A program made the translations under genes and the position numbers. A stretch of 61,391 bases of DNA from Streptomyces actuosus. Its GTDB lineage: Bacteria > Actinomycetota > Actinomycetes > Streptomycetales > Streptomycetaceae. Shown here piece after piece: positions 1-9,310 of this stretch. The stretch lies in NCBI RefSeq assembly GCF_016921115.1, contig NZ_JAFFZS010000042.1, forward strand, positions 1-61,391, given 5' to 3'. The notes below the pieces were generated by a model. The model ran no database searches and had not been told where the DNA came from. It was given only the letters and a program-made list of their open reading frames with translations. Each line of letters opens with the position of its first letter. Position 1 is the first letter of the stretch.

Positions 1-3000
1 GGACGGCCGGGGACGTGGCGCTCCTGACGCGGGACACCGCGTGGGAGCGGGCGGAGGACCGGCCGCGTCGGGCGGGTGTGTCCTCGTTCGGCATCAGCGG
101 CACCAACGCCCACGTCATCCTCGAAGAAGGCCCTGAAACGCCGGAGGAGTCCGCCGACGTCCCGGTGCCCGTGCCCGCCCCCGAAGCCGGCCCCGTCGTC
201 CTGCCCCTGATCCTTTCGGGCGCCGACGGCTCTGCCGTGCGTGCCCAGGCGGAGCGGCTGCGGTCGTGGCTGGAGAATTCCGCCGGGGAGGATGCCTGCG
301 TGCCCGACATCGCTCTGGCGTCCGTCACGACCCGCACGGTTCTGGAGCACCGCGCCGTCGTTCTCGCCGCCGACCGGGACGAACTGCTCGGCCGTCTGCG
401 CGCACTGGCCGACGGCAAGGCAGCACCGGGGCTGGTCCAGGGCGCCGACCCCCGGACCGGCAGGACGGCCTTCCTCTTCGCGGGTCAGGGTGGGCAGAGG
501 GTCGGTATGGGGCGGGAGTTGTATGCCGCGTTTCCGGTGTTCGCCGCTGCCTTCGACGCGGTGGACGCCGAGTTGCCGTTCGGGCTGGCGGAGGTCGTGT
601 TCGGTGGGGATGCCGAGTGTGTGGATCGGACGGAGTTCGCGCAGCCTGCGTTGTTCGCGTTGGAAGTGGCGTTGTTCCGGTTGCTGGAGTCGTGGGGTGT
701 GCGGCCGGATGTGCTGGTGGGGCATTCGATCGGTGAGATAGCTGCGGCGTATGTGGCGGGGGTGTGGTCGCTTGAGGACGCGTGTCGTCTGGTGGTGGCG
801 CGGGGTCGGTTGATGCAGGCGTTGCCCGCGGGTGGGGCGATGGTGGCGGTGCAGGCGTCCGAGGAGGAGGTGCTGCCGCTGCTGGACGGTGTGCGGGTGG
901 GTATTGCCGCGGTGAACGGTCCGCGGGCGGTGGTCGTCTCGGGCGTGGCCGAGGCCGTGGAGGAGGTCGCGGCCCACTTCCGCGCCCAGGACCGCAAGGT
1001 GACCGCGCTGCGGGTCAGCCATGCCTTCCACTCGCCGCTGATGGAGCCCATGCTCGCCGACTTCCGCGCCGTGGCCGACAGCCTGGCGTACGAGCGGCCC
1101 GGCATGCCCCTCGTCTCCACGGTGACCGGAGAGGTCGTGACCGCCGAAGAGATGATGTCTCCGGAGTACTGGACCGGCCATGTGCAGCAAACCGTGCGGT
1201 ACGCGGGCGCCGTACGCGCCCTCGCCGCGCAGAACGTGACGCGCTACCTCGAACTCGGCCCCGACGGTACCCTCACCGCTCTCGCGGAGGAGTGCCTGAA
1301 CGGGTCGACGACCGAGGTGCTGATCCCCGCGCTGCGCAAGGACAGGCAGGAAACGGCGACCCTGCTGGCCGCCGTCGCCGGACTGTTCGCGCACGGCGGT
1401 GACGTGGACTGGCGGGTGCTGTTCACCGGCACCGGTGCCCGCCCGGTCGAGCTGCCGACGTACGCCTTCCGGCGGAAGCGGTTCTGGCCGTCGGCCTCGC
1501 ACCGCCCCGGCGACCTGGCCGCCGCCGGGCTCGGGGCGGCCGGGCACCCGCTTCTCGGAGCCGCCGTCCCCCTGGCGGGCGGAGGAACGGTCCTCACCGG
1601 ACGACTCTCGGTGCGCTCCCACCCGTGGCTGCGGGACCACGACGTCCTGGGCGCGGCCGTCTTTCCGGGCACCGGCTGGGCGGAACTGGCGCTCCGGGCC
1701 GGCGCCGAGGTGGGCGCCGACACGGTCGAGGACCTGACGATCGCGGTGCCGCTGGTGGTGCCGGAGCACGGCACCGTCCGCCTGCAGGTCACCGTCGGGG
1801 CCGCCGACGCGTCGGGGCACCGCACCGTTGCGGTGCACTCGCGTCCCGACGAGGCCCCGGACGACACGGCGTGGACCCTGCATGCCGAAGGGGTGCTCGC
1901 TCCGGCAGGGGACCCGGCAGGCGGCAACGACGCGCCTGCCTTCGACCTCTCTCAGTGGCCCCCTGCAGGTGCGGAGCCCCGGCCCGTCGACGACGCCTAC
2001 GAGCGCCTGGCGGCGGCCGGGCTGACGTACGGACCGGTGTTCCAGGGACTGCGCGCGGTGTGGCGGCGCGGCGACGAGGTGTTCGCCGAGGTCGCGCTGA
2101 CGGAGGAGCACGAGGTGCTCGCCGGCAGGTTCGCGGTGCACCCGGCCCTGCTGGACGCCGTCCTGCACGCCGTCCTGTTCGGTCCCCTCGGCGAGGCGGG
2201 AAGTGCCGGACGGCTGCCCTTCTCCTGGAACGGGCTGTCGCTGTATGCCTCCGGTGCACGCGCCCTGCGCGTGCGGATCGCCCCGGCGGGAACCGGCGCG
2301 GTCACCCTCCACCTGGCCGACCCGGCCGGACGCGCGGTCGCCGCGGTCGAGTCGCTCACCCTGCGCGAGATCCCGTCCGGCCCGACGGCCGAGCGGTACT
2401 CGGAGGCCCCTTCCGGCACGTACCGGATCGACTGGATCCCCGTGTCCCCTCCGGCGCGCACCACCGCCGGCGAAGCCGTGCCGGACACGGGCGCCGTGGT
2501 CGTCCTCGCGGACCGTGCCGGCGAGGACGACGAGGCGACCGCCGCCCTCGCCGGCGTGCTCCCGGTCCGCACCTGGTCCGAGCTGACACGGGCCGTGCAC
2601 GACGGCGACCCCGCGCCCCGGACGGTGCTGCTGCCCTCGCTCCGCCCCCCGGCGACCGACCCGTTCGGGCACGCCGCCGACGCCGCGTACGCCGTCCTTT
2701 CCGACGCGCTCGCCCGCATACAGGAATGGCTCGCGGCCGACGAGTTCACCGACAGCCGTCTCGTCGTCGTCACGCGGGACGCGGTGGTGGCGGACGCGCA
2801 GGAGGAACCGGATCCGGCACAGGCCGCCCTGTGGGGGCTGGTGCGCTCGGCCCGGACCGAGAATCCCGGCCGCCTGGCCCTGGCCGACCTGGATGGCTCC
2901 CCAGAGTCCCGGGAAGCGCTGCTCGCCCTGCTCACCCGGCCCGGCGCAGCGACGGAGGAGACCGAGGTCGCCCTGCGCGAGGGCACCGTGCTCGTCCCGC

Positions 3001-6000
3001 GCCTCGTCCCGGAACCCCTCGCCACTCCGGACCCCACGGGCACCGGCGCCACCGTCGACGGAGGCACCGGCGCGAGCACACTCCCCGGCACCGGCACCCC
3101 GGCGGGGGCCACGGACACCGACGACCCCGCCACCACGGCGGACGCATCCGCCACCGCGGACGCCGCCGTCCCGCCCTCGTCTCCCCGCCGCGCCCGTCTC
3201 GCCGACGGCACCGTCCTCGTCACCGGCGGCACCGGCGGCCTGGGCGCTCTCGTCGCCCGGCGGCTGGTCGCCGAGCACGGCGTACGCCACCTGCTGCTCG
3301 CGGGCCGGCGCGGTCCGGACGCGCCCGGGGCCGCCGAACTCGCCGCGGAACTGACCGGACTGGGCGCCGAGGTGACGGTCGCCGCCTGCGACGTGGCTGA
3401 CCGCGCGCAGCTGGAGGCGCTGCTCGCCGCGGTCCCCGCCGATCGCCCGCTGACCGGGGTCGTCCACACGGCGGGCGTCGTCGACGACGGCGTGGTGGCA
3501 TCGCTGACCGAGGAACGGCTGCGGACAGTGCTGCGCCCCAAGGCGGACGCCGCCGACCACCTCGACCTACTCACCCGCGACCTGGACCTGGCCGCGTTCG
3601 TGCTGTTCTCCTCGGTCTCCGGCGCCTTCGGCGGCGCCGGACAGGCCAACTACGCGGCCGCCAACGCCTACCTGGACGCCGTCGCGCTGCGCCGCCGCAC
3701 GCTCGGACTGCCCGCCCTCTCCCTCGCCTGGGGCCCGTGGGAGCCCGGAGCGGGCATGACCGGCGGGCTCGCCACGAGCGATCTGCGGCGCATGGCCCGC
3801 GGCGGGGTCCGCCCGCTCGCCGTCGACCACGGCCTCGCCGTCCTGGACGCGGTGCTGCGGAACCCCCCGGGCGCGCTGCTCCTGCCGGTCGACCTGGACT
3901 TCCGCGCCCTGCGCGAACTGCCCGCCGTTCCCGCGCTGCTGCGGGGCCTGGTGCGCGGCCCGGGGCGGCGCGCCGCACACACCGGCGGGCACGGGGCCGG
4001 TGGCGACGCACTGCGGGCGCGGTTGTCCGTCCTGCCCGCCGCGGAACGCGAACCGCACCTGCTGGAGCTGGTCCGCGACCTGGTGGCGCAGGTACTCGGC
4101 CACGCCTCGGTCGACGACGTCACGCCCGGCCAGGCGTTCAAGGCGCTCGGCTTCGACTCCCTCACCTCCGTCGAGCTGCGCAACCGCGTCAACGCCGCCA
4201 CCGGGCTGCGGCTGCCCGCGACCCTGGTCTTCGACCACCCCTCACCCGCCGCGCTCGCCCGGCACCTGCTGATCGCGCTCGCCGGCGACGCGGCGGCCGG
4301 GACACGAGGCGAGGCACTGCCCGCCCGGCAGGGCGTGCACGACGACCCTGTGGTCGTCGTCGGGATGGCCTGCCGCTATCCCGGCGGAGTCGAGTCGCCG
4401 GAGGACCTGTGGCGGCTGGTCACCGAGGGCGGCGACGCGATCGGTGACTTCCCGGCCGACCGCGGCTGGGACCTGGAGGACCTCTACGATCCCGAGCCCG
4501 GCCGGCTCGGCAAGACCTACGTCCGGCGTGGCGGCTTCCTCTACGACGCCGCGTCCTTCGACGCCGGGCTGTTCGGGATCTCACCGCGCGAGGCCCTGGC
4601 CATGGACCCCCAGCAGCGGCTGCTGCTGGAGGTGTCCTGGGAGGTGTTCGAACGGGCCGGGATCGACCCGACAGCCCTCCGCGGCAGCCGCACCGGGGTG
4701 TTCGCCGGCGTCATGGGCCAGGACTACCACTCCTGCCTGCGCGAGGCGGAGCACGACTCCGACGGCTATCTGCTGACCGGCAACACCAGCAGTGTCCACT
4801 CCGGCCGCATCGCCTACACCTTCGGCCTGGAGGGCCCGGCGATGACGGTCGACACAGCCTGCTCGTCCTCCCTGGTCACCCTCCACCTGGCGGCCCAGTC
4901 CCTGCGGGCCGGGGAGTGCGATCTGGCCCTCACCGGCGGGGTGATGGTGATGTCCACCCCGGACACCTTCGTCGACTTCAGCCAGCAGCGGGGCCTCGCC
5001 TCCGACGGCCGCTGCAAGTCCTTCGGTGCCGGAGCCGACGGCACGGCCTGGTCCGAGGGCATCGGCATGCTGGTGCTGGAGCGGCTGTCGGACGCCCGCC
5101 GCAACGGCCACCGTGTGCTGGCCGTCGTCGCCGGTTCCGCCGTCAACCAGGACGGCGCCAGCAACGGCCTCACGGCGCCCAACGGCCCCGCACAGGAACG
5201 GGTGATCCGGCAGGCGCTGGCCGGCGCCGGGCTGAAGCCCGCCGACGTGGACGCCGTCGAGGCGCACGGCACGGGCACCCCGCTCGGCGACCCGATCGAG
5301 GCCCAGGCTCTCCTCGCCACCTACGGCCAGGACCGCGAACGCCCCCTGTGGCTTGCCTCCTTGAAGTCGAACGTCGGCCACACGCAGGCCGCGGCCGGCG
5401 TCGGCGGTGTGATCAAGATGGTGATGGCGATGCGGCACGGGCTGCTGCCGCGGACCCTGCACGCCGACGAGCCGTCGCCGTTCATCGACTGGACGGCCGG
5501 TGACATCGCCCTGCTCACCGAGAACGTCGAGTGGCCGCGGTCCGGGAACCGCCCACGGCGGGCCGGCGTGTCGTCCTTCGGTATCAGCGGCACCAACGCA
5601 CATGTCATCGTCGAACAGGCCCCCGGCACCGAGACGGCGGCCGAACCACCTGCCGGCACGACCGAATCGCCCGTGACGCCGGTCCTGCTGTCCGCGGCCT
5701 CGGAGGAATCCCTGCGCGGGCAGGCCGAACGGCTGCGGGCCCGCGTCGCCACCGACACCGGCCTGCGGCTGAGAGACCTGGGCCTGTCCTCCACACTGCG
5801 GCCATGGATGGACCACCGCGCGGTGCTCCTCGCGGCAGACCGCGACGAACTGCTGCGCGGTCTGCGGGCCCTCGCGGCGGGCGAGAGCGACCCCGGCGTC
5901 CTCCTCGGTGCCCCCGGCCGCCCGGACCGCCGGCTCGCCTTCCTCTTCGCGGGCCAGGGCGCGCAACGCCTCGGCATGGGCCGGGAACTGTACGAACGGT

Positions 6001-9000
6001 TCCCGGTCTACGCGGACACCATCGACGCTGTACAGGCCGAACTGCCCTTCGACCTCCGGGACGTCGTCTTCGGCGACGACGCGGACGCGCTGCACCGCAC
6101 CGAGTACGCCCAGCCCGCCCTGTTCGCCCTCGAAGTGGCCCTGTTCCGGCTGCTGGAGTCCTGGGGAGTACGGCCCGACGTGCTCGCGGGACACTCCATC
6201 GGCGAGATCGCCGCGGCACACGTCGCCGGGGTCTGGTCACTGGAGGACGCCTGCCGGCTGGTCGCGGCGCGCGGGCGCCTGATGCAGGCCCTGCCCGAGG
6301 GCGGTGCCATGATCGCCGTCCAGGCCTCGCAGGACGAGGTGCTGCCGCTCCTCGGTGAGGACGTGGGCATCGCCGCGGTCAACGGCCCGCAGTCCGTGGT
6401 GGTGTCCGGTGCCGCCGACGCCGTCGAGGAGGTGGCCGGCCGCTTCCGCGCCCAGGAACGCAAGGTCACGGTGCTGCGCGTCAGCCATGCCTTCCACTCC
6501 CCGCTGATGGAACCCGTGCTCGACGACTTCCGCGCCGTGGCCGAGAGCCTCGCCTACGCGACGCCCCGCATCCCCGTCGTCTCCACGCTGACCGGCGAGC
6601 CGGCCACCGCCGCGGAGCTGACGTCGGCCGAGTACTGGGTGGAGCACGTGCGCCGCCCCGTCCGGTTCGCCGACGCCGTGCGCAGCCTGGACGAACAGGG
6701 CGTCGGCCGGTTCCTCGAACTGGGCCCCGACGGCACGCTCACCGCGCTCGCCCACACCGGGCTGGACGGCCACGGCCACCTGCTGACGCCCCTCCTGCGC
6801 AAAGACCGCCCGGAACCGGTGAGTCTGCTCTCGGCCCTGGCGGAACTGCGCCTGCACGGCGGGCACATGGACTGGAGCGCCTTCTTCTCCCCCACCGGCG
6901 CGACCGTCGTCGACCTGCCCACCTACGCCTTCGCCCACGAACGGTTCTGGCCGGAGGGAGCCGCGCCCGGAGGCCGGACCGGCACGGCCTGCGCCGATCG
7001 CGCGGACGTGGGGTTCTGGACCGCCGTGGAACGCGGTGACGCCCAGGCGCTGGCCGCCTCGCTCGGCGTGCCGCAGGAAGCGCTGGACGGGCTGCTGCCC
7101 GCGATGAGGACCTGGTGGCACGGACGGCAGGAGCAGTCACGCGTCGACGACTGGCTGTACGGCGCCGACTGGAAACCGCTCGGTACGATCTCGGGAAGCG
7201 CCCTGTCGGGTCGCTGGCTGGCAGTCCTGCCCGCCGGGGCGCACGACGACGCGGTCGGCAGCTCCGTCCTGGACGGTCTGGCGGCGGGCGGCACCGAGCC
7301 GGTCCCGGTCACCTGGGAACCCGGCACCGGACGGGTGGAACTGAGCAGGCTGCTGACCGCGGCGGCCGGGGACGAACCGGTCGCGGGCGTGCTGTCCTTC
7401 CTCGCCCTGGCCGACCGGCAACCCGAGGATGCCCCCGACGGCGGGAGGGCCGTGGGCACCGAGCCCGCGACCGCCGCGGGCACCGACGGCGAGGCGACCG
7501 CCGGCTCCGACGGCACGGGCTCCGGCACGCACGGCACCACCGGCAACGGCGGCTCCCGGGGCGCCGGCCGCCTCCCGGGCGGCCCCGCCGCCACCGCCGT
7601 ACTGCTCCAGGCCTGCGGCGACACCGGCATCACCGCTCCGGTGTGGGTGCTGACGGAGGGCGCCGTCTCGGTCAACCGCTCCGACCGGGCGCCCGATCCC
7701 GCCCAGGGCGCCGTGTGGGGACTCGGCCGGGTCGCGGCGCTGGAGCAGCCGGACCGCTGGGGCGGTCTGGTCGACCTGCCCCCGGTCGTCGACCGGCGCG
7801 CGGTCGGCCGCCTGGTCGGCGTGCTCACGGGCCGCGCCGGAGAGGACCAGGTGGCGATCCGGGCGACCGGCGTGTTCGGGCGCCGGATCACCCGCACGAC
7901 CCCCGCGAGCCCCGGCGCCGGCTGGTGCCCCTCGGGCACCGTCCTGATCACGGGCGGCACCGGCGCGCTCGGCGCCCGGGTCGCCCGCTGGGCAGCCGCC
8001 CGCGGCGCCGAGCACCTCGTCCTCCTCAGCCGACGCGGCCCCGACGCCCCCGGCGCCCCCGAACTCCGCGACCACCTGACCGCACAGGGCGTCCGCGTGA
8101 CGTTCGAGGCCTGCGACGCCGCCGACCGCGACGCCCTCGCGGCACTGCTCCACCGCCACCCCGTGGACGCCGTCGTACACACCGCGGGCCTGCTCGACGA
8201 CGGACTGATCGACACGCTCACCCCCGAACGGTTCACGGCCGTGCTGCGGGCCAAGGCCGTCGCCGCCCGTCACCTCGACGAGCTGACGAGGGACCGCGCT
8301 CTGTCGGCGTTCGTGCTGTTCTCGTCGTTCGCCGGAGCCATCGGCTCGCCGGGCCAGGGCAACTACGCCGCGGCCAACGCCTACCTGGACACCCTCGCCG
8401 AACGGCGCCGAGCAGCCGGGCTGCCCGCCACCTCCGTGGCCTGGGGGCCGTGGGCGGAGGACGGCATGGCCGCCGGCGGTGGTATCGAGGAGTACCTGCG
8501 CCGCCGGGGGCTGACCGGCCTCGACCCCGAACTGGCGGTGGTGGCGATGGAACGGCTGGCGGCCGGCGGCGGGCCGGCCGCGGTCGTGGCCCGGGTCGAC
8601 TGGGCGCGATTCGCCCCCGCGTTCGCGGCGGGCCGGCCCACCGCCCTGCTGGCCGGCGTCCCCGAGGCCGAGGCCGGGCTGCGGGACGCCGGGTCACGGG
8701 CCGACGCCGACACGCTGCGCGGGCGGCTCACCGGACTCGACGCCGCCGCACGGTCCGCCGCCCTCGCCGACCTGGTGCGGGAACAGGCGGCCGCGGTCCT
8801 CGGCCACGCTCGTACGGACGCGGTCGACCCGGCCCGACCCTTCCGCGAGGCCGGCTTCGACTCCCTGACCGCCGTCGAACTGCGCAACCGGCTCGGCGCC
8901 GCCACCGGGCTGCGCCTGCCCGCCACCCTGGTGTTCGACCACCCGGCCCCGGTGGACGTCGCCCGGTACCTGGACGCCGAACTCACCGGACCCGACGGCA

Positions 9001-9257
9001 CCGCGGGCGCCGGGACGGGAGTCGTCGCCGACCTGGACCGCCTGGCCCGGACCCTCGCCGCAGAGGCCGAGGTCGCAGACAGGACCAGCGGCGAAGCCCA
9101 CCAGGAGATCACGGCCAAGCTGCGGCACCTGCTGGCGGTGTGGAGCGGCACCGACACCCACCCCGGCGACGAGACGGACGACGCGGCCACCGCACTGGAC
9201 ACGGCGACGGACGACGAGATGTTCGACCTGATCGACAAGGAACTCGGAATCTCCTGA
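1..9257 (+). CDS. Modular type I polyketide synthase, two modules, 5'-truncated by window edge
   Basis: Extends a malonyl-derived chain in the cytoplasm on ACP-bound intermediates. The gene enters the window inside a KS domain (the GTNAHVI block near 100-120 is the KS C-terminus; codon phase starts at base 3), so the true start lies upstream. Domain order by nucleotide: KS' end; AT about 470-1390 (GHSIGE, HAFH = malonyl type); DH about 1540-2400 (HxxxGxxxxP intact at about 1636, LLDAVLH second motif); KR about 3210-3760 (GGTGGLG, VDD, catalytic S/Y/N present, B-type); ACP (GFDSL near 4150). The second module has KS 4340-5610 (TACSSS, HGTGT, GHTQ), AT 5930-6850 (GHSIGE, HAFH), KR 7930-8460 (GGTGALG, LDD) and ACP (GFDSL near 8853). 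The C-terminal ~75 residues form a helical acidic docking tail. Predicted output: a trans double bond then a (3R)-type hydroxyl. The next PKS gene follows after 53 bases. Confidence 0.97.
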   Translation, partial: TAGDVALLTRDTAWERAEDRPRRAGVSSFGISGTNAHVILEEGPETPEESADVPVPVPAPEAGPVVLPLILSGADGSAVRAQAERLRSWLENSAGEDACVPDIALASVTTRTVLEHRAVVLAADRDELLGRLRALADGKAAPGLVQGADPRTGRTAFLFAGQGGQRVGMGRELYAAFPVFAAAFDAVDAELPFGLAEVVFGGDAECVDRTEFAQPALFALEVALFRLLESWGVRPDVLVGHSIGEIAAAYVAGVWSLEDACRLVVARGRLMQALPAGGAMVAVQASEEEVLPLLDGVRVGIAAVNGPRAVVVSGVAEAVEEVAAHFRAQDRKVTALRVSHAFHSPLMEPMLADFRAVADSLAYERPGMPLVSTVTGEVVTAEEMMSPEYWTGHVQQTVRYAGAVRALAAQNVTRYLELGPDGTLTALAEECLNGSTTEVLIPALRKDRQETATLLAAVAGLFAHGGDVDWRVLFTGTGARPVELPTYAFRRKRFWPSASHRPGDLAAAGLGAAGHPLLGAAVPLAGGGTVLTGRLSVRSHPWLRDHDVLGAAVFPGTGWAELALRAGAEVGADTVEDLTIAVPLVVPEHGTVRLQVTVGAADASGHRTVAVHSRPDEAPDDTAWTLHAEGVLAPAGDPAGGNDAPAFDLSQWPPAGAEPRPVDDAYERLAAAGLTYGPVFQGLRAVWRRGDEVFAEVALTEEHEVLAGRFAVHPALLDAVLHAVLFGPLGEAGSAGRLPFSWNGLSLYASGARALRVRIAPAGTGAVTLHLADPAGRAVAAVESLTLREIPSGPTAERYSEAPSGTYRIDWIPVSPPARTTAGEAVPDTGAVVVLADRAGEDDEATAALAGVLPVRTWSELTRAVHDGDPAPRTVLLPSLRPPATDPFGHAADAAYAVLSDALARIQEWLAADEFTDSRLVVVTRDAVVADAQEEPDPAQAALWGLVRSARTENPGRLALADLDGSPESREALLALLTRPGAATEETEVALREGTVLVPRLVPEPLATPDPTGTGATVDGGTGASTLPGTGTPAGATDTDDPATTADASATADAAVPPSSPRRARLADGTVLVTGGTGGLGALVARRLVAEHGVRHLLLAGRRGPDAPGAAELAAELTGLGAEVTVAACDVADRAQLEALLAAVPADRPLTGVVHTAGVVDDGVVASLTEERLRTVLRPKADAADHLDLLTRDLDLAAFVLFSSVSGAFGGAGQANYAAANAYLDAVALRRRTLGLPALSLAWGPWEPGAGMTGGLATSDLRRMARGGVRPLAVDHGLAVLDAVLRNPPGALLLPVDLDFRALRELPAVPALLRGLVRGPGRRAAHTGGHGAGGDALRARLSVLPAAEREPHLLELVRDLVAQVLGHASVDDVTPGQAFKALGFDSLTSVELRNRVNAATGLRLPATLVFDHPSPAALARHLLIALAGDAAAGTRGEALPARQGVHDDPVVVVGMACRYPGGVESPEDLWRLVTEGGDAIGDFPADRGWDLEDLYDPEPGRLGKTYVRRGGFLYDAASFDAGLFGISPREALAMDPQQRLLLEVSWEVFERAGIDPTALRGSRTGVFAGVMGQDYHSCLREAEHDSDGYLLTGNTSSVHSGRIAYTFGLEGPAMTVDTACSSSLVTLHLAAQSLRAGECDLALTGGVMVMSTPDTFVDFSQQRGLASDGRCKSFGAGADGTAWSEGIGMLVLERLSDARRNGHRVLAVVAGSAVNQDGASNGLTAPNGPAQERVIRQALAGAGLKPADVDAVEAHGTGTPLGDPIEAQALLATYGQDRERPLWLASLKSNVGHTQAAAGVGGVIKMVMAMRHGLLPRTLHADEPSPFIDWTAGDIALLTENVEWPRSGNRPRRAGVSSFGISGTNAHVIVEQAPGTETAAEPPAGTTESPVTPVLLSAASEESLRGQAERLRARVATDTGLRLRDLGLSSTLRPWMDHRAVLLAADRDELLRGLRALAAGESDPGVLLGAPGRPDRRLAFLFAGQGAQRLGMGRELYERFPVYADTIDAVQAELPFDLRDVVFGDDADALHRTEYAQPALFALEVALFRLLESWGVRPDVLAGHSIGEIAAAHVAGVWSLEDACRLVAARGRLMQALPEGGAMIAVQASQDEVLPLLGEDVGIAAVNGPQSVVVSGAADAVEEVAGRFRAQERKVTVLRVSHAFHSPLMEPVLDDFRAVAESLAYATPRIPVVSTLTGEPATAAELTSAEYWVEHVRRPVRFADAVRSLDEQGVGRFLELGPDGTLTALAHTGLDGHGHLLTPLLRKDRPEPVSLLSALAELRLHGGHMDWSAFFSPTGATVVDLPTYAFAHERFWPEGAAPGGRTGTACADRADVGFWTAVERGDAQALAASLGVPQEALDGLLPAMRTWWHGRQEQSRVDDWLYGADWKPLGTISGSALSGRWLAVLPAGAHDDAVGSSVLDGLAAGGTEPVPVTWEPGTGRVELSRLLTAAAGDEPVAGVLSFLALADRQPEDAPDGGRAVGTEPATAAGTDGEATAGSDGTGSGTHGTTGNGGSRGAGRLPGGPAATAVLLQACGDTGITAPVWVLTEGAVSVNRSDRAPDPAQGAVWGLGRVAALEQPDRWGGLVDLPPVVDRRAVGRLVGVLTGRAGEDQVAIRATGVFGRRITRTTPASPGAGWCPSGTVLITGGTGALGARVARWAAARGAEHLVLLSRRGPDAPGAPELRDHLTAQGVRVTFEACDAADRDALAALLHRHPVDAVVHTAGLLDDGLIDTLTPERFTAVLRAKAVAARHLDELTRDRALSAFVLFSSFAGAIGSPGQGNYAAANAYLDTLAERRRAAGLPATSVAWGPWAEDGMAAGGGIEEYLRRRGLTGLDPELAVVAMERLAAGGGPAAVVARVDWARFAPAFAAGRPTALLAGVPEAEAGLRDAGSRADADTLRGRLTGLDAAARSAALADLVREQAAAVLGHARTDAVDPARPFREAGFDSLTAVELRNRLGAATGLRLPATLVFDHPAPVDVARYLDAELTGPDGTAGAGTGVVADLDRLARTLAAEAEVADRTSGEAHQEITAKLRHLLAVWSGTDTHPGDETDDAATALDTATDDEMFDLIDKELGIS

Positions 9258-9310
9258 CCCCGGCCCGGGCGACGGCACCGTTCACGGCTTTCGCGAGGAA
9301 GTGGAGCACG

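Noticed and set aside
7115..9310. Upstream extension of the second PKS frame into the first PKS gene
   Set aside because: The extension is an Arg-rich shadow; ATG 9311 with a ribosome site and docking helix is the real start.
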